From the NCBI GenBank assembly GCA_002914845.1, contig JXTC01000007.1, positions 2,240,149-2,304,148 of the forward strand: a DNA stretch of 64,000 bases. Direction: 5' to 3'. Below the pieces are notes generated by a model. That model was given only the letters and a program-made list of their open reading frames with translations, did not search any database and was not told the DNA's origin. Positions within the stretch are counted from its first letter, which is position 1. Every line of letters starts with the position of its first letter. The DNA comes from Trema orientale (Eukaryota > Streptophyta > Magnoliopsida > Rosales > Cannabaceae). Positions 1 through 16,286 of the stretch are shown in pieces. A program made the position numbers and the translations under genes.

Positions 1-654
1 TTTTGCACATACACGCTCTACTTTCTGGGTATGCAAATGTCTTGCTAATAATTTCATCAAATGATCCATTTGCTTTATGGGTTTTGAAGCTTGGACTTAG
101 AAGTGACGTTCTCTTTAATTTCCTTTATTTGCTTCGTAAATTTTGCAAACTGATATCTATTTCCCACTTATACTAACCTCAGTTTTATTACAGTTATAAT
201 AGACAATCTTCTGGATGAATAGGAGGCAGTTAAAAATACCTTTGATCCACATCATGCCATTGAATTCAAGTGAAAAAAAGGAGGATATTGCATTTGATAA
301 TAGCATTCACTGGTTCAACCGAAAAATCAGAAAACAAAATCTCGAAAGAGTATGGCATTTGTTGAGGCATTATCATTATTTGACTTTAATCATACTCCAA
401 ACTATTCTTGAGAGTTCATCCTCACCATGAACTGCGAAACTCAAACCCAAAAAAGGGTTACCACCAATGCTGTAACTAATCTTGGATCAACAATAATAAT
501 TACCTTAGCAAATATTCTAAATTCAAGCTAAATAAACAAGCTGGTTTCACCAAAATCTGGGGACAATATACCACACAGGTGAAAGGTGTTATATTCGACC
601 GATTCCAAAAATTAGGAGGGGGGAAAAATACCAAAAACGAGGTCAAGAAGCTTT
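1..654. other. 3' flank of the pyruvate kinase gene
   Basis: AT-rich sequence downstream (in gene orientation) of the pyruvate kinase stop codon. The part nearest 654 is probably its 3' UTR. A 71-codon open frame at 215-430 has no recognisable domain and is not called as a gene. Nothing else is recognised here. Confidence 0.5.
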
Positions 655-1605
655 TTAATCTTCAAGCTCAATAATCTTGACAACCGAAGCATCACCGACT
701 TTCTGGCAAACAACAACTCGGTCATGCGACTTTACAACTCCTGATGCCTTTCCATGTTCAAGGGCAACCTTTAAAACTGACTCATTTGTTGCATTTGTAG
801 ACTCCGCCTAAAATCAAACATGGGAACCAGATTTCATGAACATAATATCATGTATCTGAAAAAATGGCAAAATTTTTTAAGATATAGGACCGGACTATGA
901 ATGAACCACAAAAATTCTGATAGAGAAGGGTAGGTGGAATTAAGCAAGTACATCGTTATCGAAAGAAGAAAGACGCTGTGAGTTTATCTGTAAATGTGAC
1001 TGTGAGTACGAAGCAACTTACAAGTAACGAGAAAAATATAAAAATAAGAGAGAAACTTACTGGATGACGTGGGTCAGCAAGCATGGGGAAAAGGCCTCTG
1101 ACTATGAGAGACTGCCTTGCCTACAAATTAATGAAAAAGAATAACAGTGAATATAAAAAGGTAAAATAAGACGTAATTTACTAAAGGGGGGAAAAAAAAA
1201 AAAAAAGCAGCAAGTAGAATAGATAAAGCAACATACTTTTCTTAAAGATAATGAAATTCACAAAGATGCCGTGGTAATTCTTTTTAGTTTTTCTTTCGGA
1301 CTTGATTGTGCAATGGTAATTTATAGAAGATACTAGATGCTAATTTATGGCAGTTACAAATTTGTCCAAGCCTAAATATACTGAAATTTGAGCTTACTTG
1401 TCCTTCCAAACTTATAGAAGAAATCTGGCCATTAAACCAGTAATATCTTACTCAAAATTAGCAGTCCCTTAAAAGAAACTAATTTTATTTTAACACATTT
1501 ATCAACCATTAGTTATCTCTTAAATCTATACCATGTTGGAATAAATCAATTTCCAGAAAGTAGTAACAACTCGGTTGACGTCTTCTGACCGTAAATCAGC
1601 TAGTA

Positions 1606-1640
<35 letters not shown>

Positions 1641-4600
1641 GGGACAAAACCTCGAAGGCTCCACTGAAGCTCCACTTCAGCTGATTTGTCTTGAGCCGAG
1701 GGACAACAACTGAGAGAACTGGCATCGTTGGCCTGTACTTGGCTATCAATCTGCATATACATGTAACCTCGTTAAAGTCTTGCAACATCATTCAACTTTA
1801 AAAGCAACATACAAATACAAAAAAGTGCTTGAAATATTTTTGCACAGAATCCAGGTTGCACAATTGAAATTGAAGAACAGATGATCTTTACTATCAGACC
1901 TTCCTTAGCATGCATACTTAATTACCTTGCAGCCCTTCCTGATGAAGTGAAGCAAATAATAACTGAGGCCTTCACCTTAATAGCTGCCCGTACCTGCAGA
2001 ATAAGTGGCAGATTCTTAGGAAACAATTGAAACAATGTGCAATAGTTTGCAACCGAACTACCAGATTGCAGAATTAAACAGATAAATAAAATAGCCAGAC
2101 TGAAAACTAATAAGAACAATATGAAATAGAGAGTACCGCAGAGGAAGCAATAGATTCCAAGTGCGTCATTGGTTCTCCAACATATTTAGCAGTCTTCTTG
2201 AAGTACAAGTCCTGATTGAAAACCTTCTCAGCCTATATCGAATCAAAGAGGGAAAAGAATAAAAACTCCAGAAAAAATTACTAAGATCACCAGGGTCAGA
2301 CATTAACTAAACAACCGATTGATTAAGAACATCCTCAACTGAAACTTCTAACAGAAAAACAAGTGAACAAATGTTTATGGCTGGACAGAACTGGCCCTGT
2401 CAACAAGGAAGCTAGTAATTACTTATAGTTATTAGAAACAAATAAAAATAAAAGATTCACCTCGGCACAGATTTTACCAACAGTTGAGATGGTCTCGATA
2501 GGGTATAAACCACGTAAAGTCTCGGCACCCAGCAGAATTGCATCACTTCCTGCACCAATTAAGCAAAAGAGTTACGAAAAGCAAATTTATGGTTTCTTTT
2601 CTCAGACACATGAAAGAGACGCCCACCATCCAGTACAGCATTTGCAACATCAGTTGCTTCTGCACGAGTAGGTCTCAAGTTGTCAGTCATACTATCAACA
2701 ACACGTGTTACCACCGCGGGCTTTCCAGCCATATTACACTTGTAAAGGGCAGCCTTTTGGAATAAAAAGACCTGCAAAGTCGAATTTCATGAGAATAAAA
2801 CTTTCAATATCTAGACAGACTCAATATCAATGTAGTACTTAGAACCAGCAACAATTGCTTTGTCATCTTCTAAACAAATTGAAGCTCCTTTTGACTAGAA
2901 CATAAGCTCCTTTTGACTAGAACATTACAATTTGACCACCAATGAAAGCTTTACAACCTCGTTACATAAAACTTCAGACTTATAAAAATCAATAAAAATA
3001 AACCATGAAAGAGATTGGCATAGCTTACAATGAATATACAATGATAGAAAACTGACAAGCTACTTTGGATAAAATATTCATCTCATTTATATACACGCAT
3101 CTTTTGTTCAGTTAATATTTCATGCATGAGACCAAATGTATAACTGTCTAGTGTCTAGGGAACATCTCCTTACAGAAAATGTTACAAATTGTAGCCTTAG
3201 AGAACAATCTTGGAGCAAGTTCAAAAAAGTTTATAAAATAACTGACTGATTTGTTTAGACAACGGACCTTCTCTGGTGGGAGATCAATTCCCAAATTTCC
3301 ACGAGAAAGGATAATTCCATCAGCTTCTTGTAGAATCTCATCAAAGTGGGTTAATCCCTAAGAAAGAAAAGCCGAAAATTTGCTTAGAACTCAATTGAAA
3401 ACGAAAAAAATTAAAATAAAAATGAACAGTCCGAAAAGAGCCAAGAGTTTGAACTATAAACAAGTCAATCCACCTCTATGTTTTCAATCTTAGCAAAAAT
3501 TTGAGTCTGGTAGAGGTCACCCAACTTAGAAACAAATTCACGGGCCTGAATGACAGCACAAATGAATCTGTAATCAGAATTGTTCAACAAGCATATCAAT
3601 GATTAGAGAGTAAAAGACATTAGAAAACCACTTACTTGGCGAACATCTTCTGCATGACGAGTATATGACAAAGAGAGAAAGTCAATTTTGTTTTTAAGTC
3701 CCCAGGTACTTATTACCTGTGCTTACATTTAAAAAATAGGGAAATCATGTCAGGGCAGAAAACTAAGAAAGACACTAAGAAGAAAACCAAATGATAACAG
3801 AGAAAGAGAGAAGCCTTTGGCACAACATATCAATCTTTAAAATCTGCAAGAATATTTACCTCCTTATCTTTATCAGAGAGTGTAGGCAAATCTATAGGCA
3901 CTTGAGAGGCATGCAGGGTAAACAATGAACCCGCCAAGGTTGCAGAGTTCTTTACTACACAAACAACATCATCTCCCTTCAGCTCTGCAACCTAAATAAG
4001 TCATCATAGAAATTGTCAGCCACACATGACTCATGAGCAATCAGTTCTACATTGCTACACAGAGTATAGCATAAAAAAGTCTAATTTCACAGGTTGATCA
4101 ATTGTTACCTCCAACCACACAGAAGTAGTTTCACTTCCAGTGAACAGGTACTGGCCAAGAAAAATAGTATCTCCCTTCTTCACTGCCTGCAAAAGACAGA
4201 GTAAGATTCATACGTGTTATAAGAGATTTCATGACATAAAAATGATAGATTAAGTGACAGAGTACCATGTAACTTAGTGTTTTCATCTAATTTAAGGAGG
4301 TGGAAAGATATGGGCAGTGTCAAGTTTTTCCACGAGTGACTTGGAAGCATTATATGTAAATAGATTAAGTGACAGAGTACCATGTAACTTAGTGTTTTCA
4401 TCTAATTTAAGGAGGTGGAAGATATGAGCAGTGTCAAGTTTTTCCACGAGTGACTTGTGAGCATTATATGTAAAAGTAACAGCCTTTCATTAAATTCACA
4501 AGTACAGATAAATGAATGGTATTATCTTCCATATGTAATTTTAAAACTGTACGAATCCCCAATATTCAGGAAAAATGGAACAAAAACAGAGAGAGATTGA

Positions 4601-5915
4601 GATTCTAATAATTTTGGCTATAGCACATTCTATCATTCCAAACCACAACAAGGTGATGAAAACTTTATTCTTATAAATGTCAGTATACATAAAGTCAAGG
4701 TGGATATAGCAGAACCTTAGAAAGTCCATCAAAATTGATGGGCAACAACTCTGAGGAGGCTTCTTGTCCCTGATCAGGTGTCAGAACAACAGAATCATCT
4801 GCCTTAAGTGAGATAGCCTTTTCACTTTTGTTAACAACCTGCAACTCAGCACCCACAGTATCCAACATAACCTGCAAATAATAAGTCAACAGAAATTAAA
4901 TACAACCCAATCAAGTTTTTAGACTACACCCCGAAAAAAAAAATGCAGCTCGTAGCAGATGAAAACCAACAAAAGCATTATTTAGCAGGCACCCATTATT
5001 TCTCCATTTAAAGCAAAGGAATCAGAAGCATTTTCAAAACTTGGTGACGCCCCATCGAAATATAAGGCACTCAAACAAATGATGGTTTAAAATTCTACTT
5101 CTCATATTTCACTTTGAAACTACAAGAGAAAGAAGCACATACAAAACTTGGTTGAAATCCATTTAGTGAGCTGCTTTTGCTGAGGCAACTTTTTTATTTA
5201 AAAAAAAACAAAAAAAAACAAAAGACAGTAATCCATAATTTTCTTTTTCTTTTTCCGTCTTCTAATCAACTTTCCGAGCAAACAAACAGAAGGCGAGACA
5301 AAATAAACATAAAAATTAAAAAAGCAAAATTTCTTAACCAGCAACGAGAACCCAGAAAATAACATACAGCACAAAGCTTCTTAGTACTCTTGACAGCAGC
5401 CTTTAAGTTCTCCAGAGTCTCTTGGTGGTATTCGGGGTCACCCCACGAGAAGTCGAATCGAGCCACTGCCATGCAACACATCCAAACACGTCAGAACCCC
5501 ATAATCCAAGCCAACAAAGAAAAACACCCCTTTAACCAAAACGGACTCAAAAGCTCAAAATCCATGAAATCAAACGGATACAAATACAAATACAAACAAA
5601 AAAAAAAAAACCCTCATACCGGACATTCCAGCGCTAAGGCAGCCAGATATAACCTCCACGGATCGGGATTTGGGACCAAGCGTACCCACAATTTTCGTCA
5701 TTGCGGGGAAAAAGCTCTATCAAACACAAAAACAACACATACATATATATAAAAATCAACAAAATCCCAAAAACCACAATCGAACTCAGATCGAAATTAA
5801 CATATAGATTCAGGGAATAAATAGAAAAAGAACAACAACAACATACAGCCTTGGAGGGTTCGAGGATGGAAGCCATCCTAATAGGCTCCTCGAGAAGCAA
5901 GTGACTGGAATGCAT
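655..5915 (-). CDS. cytosolic pyruvate kinase, divergent plant subclass, 16 exons
   Basis: Pyruvate kinase family protein (phosphoenolpyruvate + ADP to pyruvate + ATP, last step of cytosolic glycolysis). Exons in coding order: 5847-5915, 5620-5716, 5368-5465, 4716-4871, 4109-4186, 3860-3991, 3636-3716, 3474-3545, 3268-3357, 2627-2771, 2461-2549, 2137-2232, 1926-1993, 1651-1750, 1061-1120, 655-807. All introns are GT-AG and phases close to 527 residues, the length I recall for the Arabidopsis At2g36580/At3g52990 type. The start [20 protein letters not shown] and the end VVKIIELED are typical of that subclass. The active-site segment FAKIENIEG holds Lys256 and Glu258. Several positions differ from classical pyruvate kinases: RLNFSHG is RFDFSWG (residues 58-64), LDTKGPE is LDTVGAE (91-97), and ARGDLG is SRGNLG (279-284), so the second Mg-ligand Asp is Asn282. 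No transit peptide is seen. Identity is firm; whether it is a full-strength pyruvate kinase is open. Confidence 0.95.
1610..1639. repeat. (AG)n microsatellite in a pyruvate kinase intron
   Basis: About 15 AG units between the exon ending at 1651 and the exon starting at 1120. Confidence 0.9.
2882..2925. repeat. 22-bp perfect tandem duplication
   Basis: The 22-bp unit beginning AAGCTCCTTTTGACT occurs twice head to tail (2882-2903 and 2904-2925) inside a pyruvate kinase intron. Confidence 0.9.
4246..4474. repeat. 115-bp tandem duplication in a pyruvate kinase intron
   Basis: Two head-to-tail copies, 4246-4360 and 4361-4474, both starting TAGATTAAGTGACAG and ending TATATGTAAA. They differ by only a few substitutions and one single-base indel, so the duplication is recent. 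It lies in the intron between the exons at 4716-4871 and 4109-4186 and affects no splice site. Confidence 0.9.
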
Positions 5916-5975
5916 CTTCGCTACGATGGAGAAGAAGAGAGAGAAAGACAAAGAGGGGTTTTGGAGCTTTTTTTT

Positions 5976-5998
5976 AGAGAGAGAGAGAGAGAGAGAGC
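5976..5998. repeat. (AG)n tract in the probable pyruvate kinase 5' UTR
   Basis: The tract lies about 60-80 bases upstream of the pyruvate kinase ATG on the minus strand (a CT repeat in the mRNA sense). Such tracts are common in plant 5' leaders. A TTATAAG (6024-6030) further upstream could be a core promoter element, but this is weak. Confidence 0.7.
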
Positions 5999-7094
5999 TG
6001 CTTCCTTGGCGTGAAGAGGCCGATTATAAGGTATATTAGGTGTCAAACTATTGAGAAAGAAGAAAGCTTTTGATTGCCCTTTTTCTGAAGTCGGAGTTGG
6101 GAATGAGAGAATATGCGAATGGCTCTCTCTTCCTCACTTTGACACTATTTTTGTTTTTTTTTTTCTTTTTTAAATATAAATAAATTTTATTTAATTGCCG
6201 TACGACGTTAAAACCTTGTTCCACTCGAATCACGTGGGGACTTTACATTCACACTCCTTATCTATATCAAAATTACAGTTATACACCCGTAACATGAAAA
6301 TAGTTACAGTGACATCTCCTAAAGTCCTAAACAATCAAAAATACGCACCTGATTCTCGCTTCCTTTATACTAGTCAAGTCTTGCATCTTCGTATCAATTG
6401 GTGAAGAAAGATCTTCGTTAAGAGCTCCAAGGGAAATTTCTTTCTTCTTTTTTTTTCTAGAGAATAAATTTTCACAATTGAGACATATTATTGATATTTT
6501 AATGTGAATAAATCATTATAAAATGGATTCAAATAGTCAAAATTGAAATCCTGTCAATTTTGACGAGTAAATGAGTGATTTGTGCTATTTTTTTGTTAAT
6601 TTAAGAGGTCACCGAGATGACAAAATTTTGTACCAAATTGTTTATCAACGAGTACCAACTTATTTGAGTAAACGAGTTAAAAGCACGTATAAATATGAAA
6701 AACTTGATTCGGGTATAGGCTAGTACAAGTATAGTGGTACACTTCTCATGCATCAAAACTGATAACTGGTAACTAGCTTAGTAAAATTTATATTTCCTGT
6801 CTTTTGATTTTAAAATTGAAATGGATGATAAAGATTTCTCATATGATACTGTGAGAGTATCCTTACCATTTATTTTACTTTTAAAAATTAAAAATATAAA
6901 TATTATCCAGCAAATCCTGAATTTATGTAAAATATCATTCAAACCTACAATAGCACAACAGAATTATTCTAATGTCATTTTAGATCTATTATCTACTTTG
7001 TTGTCAAATATTGTGTTTTCTTCTAGCGATCATCAATTGGTACAAGTACTGCCTCCCCGTAATAGGAAATACTTGAACTCGCTTCATGTCCTTA

Positions 7095-7402
7095 GGCAAT
7101 GTTTGGTAGGAGATAAGGAATATTAGAAAGGACATTTATATTACCTAAGGAATGGGATGAGAAATGAATGAGAATATTTTTTTCTTATTGTGTTTAATAT
7201 AAAAAGAGGGAGATAAAAAAACTAAACTTATCTTTCTTGTTTAGTGTGAGGGAGAAATTGAAGGAATACATTAACCATTCTGCTACTTAATTGTGAAATT
7301 CTTCTTTAAAATCTCTCAAATTCAAAAGAGATTGAAAATTAGTTAAATTGAGAGTTTACGTAATATCTTTCTTCTTATAATCCTTTACACCAAACAATTA
7401 CC
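7095..7402. mobile_element. MITE-like element, about 308 bp
   Basis: The left end GGCAATGTTTGGTAGG and the right end CCAAACAATTACC are imperfect inverted repeats around GTTTGGT. The left flank is TTA and the right flank ATA, compatible with a decayed 3-bp target duplication of PIF/Harbinger type. The interior is AT-rich and non-coding. The assignment rests only on ends and flanks. Confidence 0.5.
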
Positions 7403-9524
7403 ATACCTTAAATTTGTGTATTAATCTCCTTATCCTCTTTTTTTTTTTTTTTTCAATTGTGGCTATTTATGCTTTGTACATGCATAAAATTAATGAGGAA
7501 AAAAAAAGAATTAACTGTATATAATAAAGAGCAGATTATAGGTTAACAAAAGTAAGACCCACCTCAGAACTAATATATGGGTTCTATAGCTCTATTATTG
7601 TGTGATTACTAGCATCAGTTAGTATACTACAGGTTCTCAATTGGTGTTCCCTTTCGCATTTTCTTAAAATAATGCGGCAAACACAATTAATTCCAAAATT
7701 ATGCTATGTTTCTAAAGCAAAAAACGTGTACTACTCCTTGTCACATTTAGAGGTAAGGCTGCCAAAGCGTATAGCTTCTATATGCATAAAAAAGGTTAAT
7801 TACATTAATAGTACATGAATTTTATATGCTGAATAACTTTTACCTCTAAATTTTGTACTTATATAGGGTACTATCATGAACTATGCAATTGATGTAGCAA
7901 TGATCATTTTATCACAAATTGTTAAATTTTCAATACAAATTAATCATTTATAAAGCACATAATTTGGTAAATATGGCTGAAAACAATATTCTGAACTTTC
8001 ACCTTATACAGTATACTACGAAAAAATAATATCATTATTGCAAATATAGCTATATTGTAAAAAAACTGTTAAATTTTTAACTGAAACAAGTCGTATGCAA
8101 AGCACACAATTTGGTAGCTATGCCAAGAATGAGCTTCGACTTCCATAACGCATATTTGACATGATTTCCAAAGATCTTTTGGAACTCAAAAGTTACTTTT
8201 GAGAGTGTTTGAATGAATTTTCAGAATGTCTTTATTTAATTAAAATACATTTTTAATGAAGTATGGATCCAATAACTTTTTCAGGAAGATCTTTTTGAAA
8301 AAATGTTATCTCAAATGGGTCCTAAATAATGCCCATACACTTTGAATGTACATGACCTTTTTTGTTTAAAAAACTAACAGTTTGTTATAAAAGAGTTACT
8401 ACTGCAATAATTACATAATTTAAGATAGTGTTTTATGTAAGTTGAAAATTTAAGGCACAAAGTGGTATAACATGTATAATTTAGGGTCATTACTACATTT
8501 AACCCTATATAGAGGGTAAATACGAAATTTCGTGAAATTTGTTTCGTGGGCAGGGGGTAAAGAGAGATTGAGTGTGCCCACACGAGTAGGTGGCGCGTGC
8601 AAGCGAAGAGTTCGTCTGACGAGTCCAAGTAAACGCACGTGATTGAAAAGCGTTTAGGAAGGGGCGTGAATCAACGTGATGAACGAACATCAACATTTCC
8701 AAACTTGTAACTTGCAATCTCTTAAGCCGCACGTGCTTTGATCAGCTGGTAACTTTTTTGCGCGCGTGCTGTGCGTGCTGGTATTGGAGAGAGGAGTGGT
8801 TTCATGCCTCTCTGCCCCACGAAATTAAACAAACAGGCTGCGCTGATTGATTTTGTGCAGGTTTAAAAGGTCAATTCCTGTCTATATAAAAAAAAAGGGG
8901 TCCAATTCCTGTGGGCTGTCGTTTTACTTGGAGATCCTCAATGACTGTCTGCCAAAAAGTTGTCGTTTCCCGGTCTTGATTAATGAAAGCGACTTGCCCG
9001 TTGAACTTTTGATTTTTCTAGAACCATGCGTCAAATAGCAAGTTTCAATTCATAATTAAATTAATCATGTTATATTATATACTCTAATTGACCATGACAC
9101 TAATTTTTTTATGGAGTTTCAATAGAATAATTAGTATATATGTCTCTGTCCAAAAAAATTAAAAAAAAAAATAGAAAAGTCCATATTTCTTCACAAGAAC
9201 AATAGTCTATGTTGTGGTTTTGAAAAATGTGGTAAGGGCACAATTAGCAATATGGAACCTTGTCTAGAGGTTTTGTGACAAATAGTTGTTTTTGCACAAA
9301 AGCACCTTCTGTCAACGGCGCATGTGGAATGTGGTAACATGTCTTGTTGCAATGGTTTAATACATGAGTCAAGGTCTTCTTCCCTAACTTTAAAAAATTC
9401 AAACTTTTACGCTTTTCATAATAGTGAACTATTTTCTTATGGGAATTATATGAGGAAAGGTACAACATTGTTCTACACCAGCCAAGATTATTAGAAACTT
9501 ACTAATAAAGGGTATTTTTGTTAC

Positions 9525-9558
9525 ATTATTATTATTATTTATTATTATTATTATTATT
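9525..9558. repeat. (ATT)n microsatellite
   Basis: Interrupted run of ATT units in the spacer upstream of the trihelix-UMPK gene. Confidence 0.9.
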
Positions 9559-10046
9559 CGGATGAGAGGAATGAACGTAGAACACGTGATAAAAGACGGT
9601 GAACATATTAACACAGTATCATATTAAAGAACAAAAGATAATAAACTCATTATCAAGTTCTTTGTGTAAATAACAACAATATACGGACCTAAGTTGTGTA
9701 TAATAATTATTGTACTAATTAATACGAAGTGAATTGTCATTTTTTTCTTATTATGATGACATGTGCCATGTAACAATTGGCTAATTGGTGTACTCTACTT
9801 CACACCATATATTTTTTTAAGAGTACCACAAGCCAATTGTGGGTCGTTGTGGATTGAATTTTGGGCTTCTTAGCCAAGTGATCGAGTACTGGGTTATTAT
9901 TTGAAAAATGACCTTTTTTTTTCCAATATTATTAAAAAATATCAAGATTCTTCAAAAAAATGCTGAAATAAATCAATTTTGTAAGAAATATATCAATATC
10001 ACACTATCAAAATTGATACACTAATAAAAAAAATTAATATAATATA

Positions 10047-10098
10047 CATAAAATTGATATATTTTATATAAACATAAAATTGATATATTTTATATAAA
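10047..10098. repeat. 26-bp tandem duplication
   Basis: CATAAAATTGATATATTTTA plus six more bases is repeated perfectly at 10047-10072 and 10073-10098 in AT-rich spacer. Confidence 0.85.
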
Positions 10099-11429
10099 AT
10101 GATTTACTCAACATTAGCCATTTAGCATAATAAAATAAAAAGGGGCTATTTATTAAATAGGTGTAAAACAAATCCATTTTTTAAAATGATGTGAAAAAAA
10201 TGATATTACTCTTGAATTTGAGGACTGTTTTAGTAAATTATGCTTTTGGTCGGTATATTTCAGAACTTGTTATATAATTACTGTTTCAAGTAAAATTTGA
10301 GAAATATGATAATAGTTCTACAATACAAATTTCTCAAAGTACCATTCTATAACATAATATATAATTAACAAAACACTTAAATGCTACTTTTAAACAATAC
10401 AACATTTTTGTAAATATAATTTACTGAATCGTCAGACTCTTTTTTCTTTTTATTTACCGCAATTGCCTCTACAATAAGTATTTAGAACAAAATACAATGC
10501 AACACAATAATGCTAAAATTGTTACATGACAACAACACATGTCATCACATCACTAACAAAAAAAAAAAAAGTACCAAATACGAGACAGAGAAGGTGAAAG
10601 AAATCCCAGAAACGTTTCATGAATATTGACGGAACATGATAATCTGCATTGTGTATGATTGACGTTAGTATTTTACAAAAAAGAAAACCCAAGTTTAATA
10701 TACAATCCTTGTAAAGAAAATGACAATTCAATTATCACATAATTATGTACGAAAAGTTACTCTTTTTTTTTTACTAGTCAGGTAAGAAGTTAATTCAAAA
10801 TAGACCAGGGAATTACTCACTGGAGACTCCCATTGGAAATTAAAAATAAAAATAAGCTCATTACATGATCATTGGAGCTCAATTATTTTCTAACTTGCTG
10901 GATACCAGGAAGATGATTGAGCTACTTTCCTTGGAGTTTCATCTTATTTTAAAACTATTTAATTGTTCCCTAGGCTAAGCAAATTGTCTCGTACTAATAT
11001 ATTTGGGCAATTAAATAAGCTAAGCAAAGCATCCAATGAAAATAGGTACTAACCATTATGTCGTTTTCTAAATTTGGTTGTCCACGTTGTCGTTTCTTGA
11101 GATATTTCGTTTTTTCTGACTAAATCAATCACACGTAACGCACGTGAATCACCAAGTGACTACACCCACCGTCACAGATAACATCAATAATGGACCCGAA
11201 AGGGTGACCGGTTCAGTTGCGATCTTCACCAACTCGGGTCATACCCAAGATCCGGCCCCCATGCAGATTCACCCATTGCTTAACGGGGCCGTCAAAAAGC
11301 CGTCACGGCTCATTGGCCCAACACTGTCACGGTACTCTCGTTCCGTTAAACCACCTTCCTCTGAACCTCAAGCTCACCTCCAACGACGTCCCGTCCTTTC
11401 CTTCTCTTCCCCCTAACGTCGTCGTTCCG

Positions 11430-11430
11430 N
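11430..11430. other. undetermined base
   Basis: Single n, 17 bases upstream of the trihelix-UMPK ATG. It is in the 5' UTR and does not affect the protein. Confidence 0.99.
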
Positions 11431-11446
11431 TCCTTCACCTCCTCTT

Positions 11447-14657
<3,211 letters not shown>

Positions 14658-15433
14658 TATTACAGGACTCTACCAATGCATTATTAGTTGTTGTGAGCTC
14701 AGATGTTTTGTCAAATTTCGTTATACAGACCTTTTATCATCCCTGGGTACTTGCATTCAGCTGCTCGGTTCTGAAGGTTGAAGCTTGTACATGTACCCTT
14801 TATGTATAATTTACTGCCTGTTGTGTACATGAGAGAGTAGAATTAGGGTCCTAACGTGCCCAGTGCTAATTATTGGGTCACTTGACCAGTTGATTGCTCT
14901 GTCCAAGGTGCAGATCATAGCTTGTGCCTATTTTTTCTTATTGGCTTGTAAATGTCAATGACAATATTTACTGGGAGAGAAGTTGTAGATGTAATTTTCA
15001 GTGTTGACCGTGGTCTGATTTGTAACAACTTGTTCTGATTACATGTATGATGACTCTCATGTCTTTCATATCATCGAATGCATATCTGAAACCAACTCTT
15101 AAGACTCGTATTATTATCAGTTATGCAGCTTATGCTGAGATTGGAGTGCATTAAATGTTGTTCTGCTCTATGGTTTCCTTTGGGTAACTGTATTCTGAGT
15201 TTTTGTGTAGCTAAGATGGACCCAGTTTACCTGTGAGAAACATGAGAAGCTTACCCTATGGCGTGCTGATGTGCTCTTATATAAAGCAAGCCTTCGAAAA
15301 GGGATTGTTGATCCTGTCAGATCCTGCAAAGTGCCTTTTGTTTTCAACTTTTAATACCTGCAGGTTTACTCGTGCTCATGTCTATTTTTTGCAAATGTTA
15401 TAAGAAACGCTATATCAACAAAGCGCATGTGCA

Positions 15434-15584
15434 GCTAGCAGCACTTGAGGCACGCCTTGGCGTGGCCGTTTCAATCAAAGGCCCTCCAAGGGCGTGGGAT
15501 AAGCCTGGACCAATCGCCTGGAATTCGGACAGCGACATTGCCCCCTCAACAACTCTGGATATGCCTCTTCAAGTATCTGGTTAG
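15434..15584 (+). other. possible orphan exon or gene remnant
   Basis: A GC-richer open stretch preceded by a good acceptor (GCATGTGCAG, ending 15433) and ending in TAG at 15582-15584. It reads LAALEARLGVAVSIKG, then a Trp/Pro-rich part (RAWDKPGPIAWNSDSD), then TTLDMPLQVSG. Upstream at 15210-15330 are stretches resembling coding sequence but interrupted by stops. I do not recognise the family. It could be a last exon of a decayed gene, an alternative 3' exon of trihelix-UMPK, or chance. Confidence 0.3.
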
Positions 15585-15647
15585 TGGGGAAATCTACAGC
15601 CGAGAGACCAACTCTGCTGGTTGGTCACTACATGCCTGTTCGTAAGA

Positions 15648-15673
15648 CTATATATATATATATATATATATAT
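15648..15673. repeat. (TA)n microsatellite
   Basis: About 13 TA units downstream of the orphan exon. Confidence 0.9.
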
Positions 15674-16286
15674 TTAATTAGTAGACTGTGAGAAGATGTA
15701 ACCCTCTGACTGTTTTAGAAGAGCCTTCAGCAGCATAGCCAAGACAGCCATGGTTTTCTTCTCAGTGAATTCTCCCGGGATCTGGAAAGCATTTCATAGG
15801 TGATGCTCTGTGCTGGGGGTCTCAGAAGCCATCAAAATCTGATTCATCATTTGAAGACTTGGAAGTGACTTTTTACAGAAGTTGGCGAACGGGTTCATCG
15901 TCATTTTATTTTATTTTTTCATCTTTTTTTTTTTTTTTTTTTTTTGTTTTTTCTCAAAGAAGAGAATTACACTCCCTATCAACCGTTTCAACTTGCAGTT
16001 TCACAGTTCAATTTAAGCTTTGGCATAAATATTGAGGCCACTAAGGTACACTGCGTTTGATTTGAAGATGAGTAGTAACAAATACAAAATGAACGAAGCT
16101 ACATAAATAGAAGCTAAAAAAACATGAAACAGATTATTACAGATTATAACTAGACAACCATATAGATTCTGAGAAAATTTCAATTTGACTTCACAGCGAG
16201 ATAATGCAAATGAAAGAGAGGGAAGGAGATTGAAACAACCACTAGACAATCTGGAAGAACCAGCACCAACTCACTCTCGAAACTGA

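Larger units (their letters stand above)
5916..11446. other. divergent intergenic region between pyruvate kinase and trihelix-UMPK
   Basis: About 5.5 kb of AT-rich DNA between two divergently transcribed genes, so it holds both promoters. Contents I can name: a MITE-like element at 7095-7402, an ATT microsatellite at 9525-9558, a 26-bp tandem duplication at 10047-10098, and a GC-rich stretch from about 11140 that is probably the trihelix-UMPK promoter and 5' UTR. One undetermined base (n) is at 11430. A motif AAAGCACA(C/T)AATTTGGTA recurs at about 7956 and 8098, suggesting another old repeat. No convincing gene is present. Confidence 0.6.
14658..16286. other. 3' flanks of two convergent genes
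   Basis: Tail-to-tail interval between trihelix-UMPK and the PXC1-like gene. The first 400 bases are probably trihelix-UMPK 3' UTR. It also contains a possible orphan exon (15434-15584), a (TA)n repeat at 15648-15673 and a poly-T run near 15930. Confidence 0.5.

Noticed and set aside
215-430. 71-codon open frame upstream of pyruvate kinase 3' end
   Set aside because: No domain, AT-rich, length expected by chance.
1526-1791. Small minus-strand open frames with Ser/Leu repeats
   Set aside because: They are pyruvate kinase exon 14 read through into the flanking intron and (AG)n repeat.
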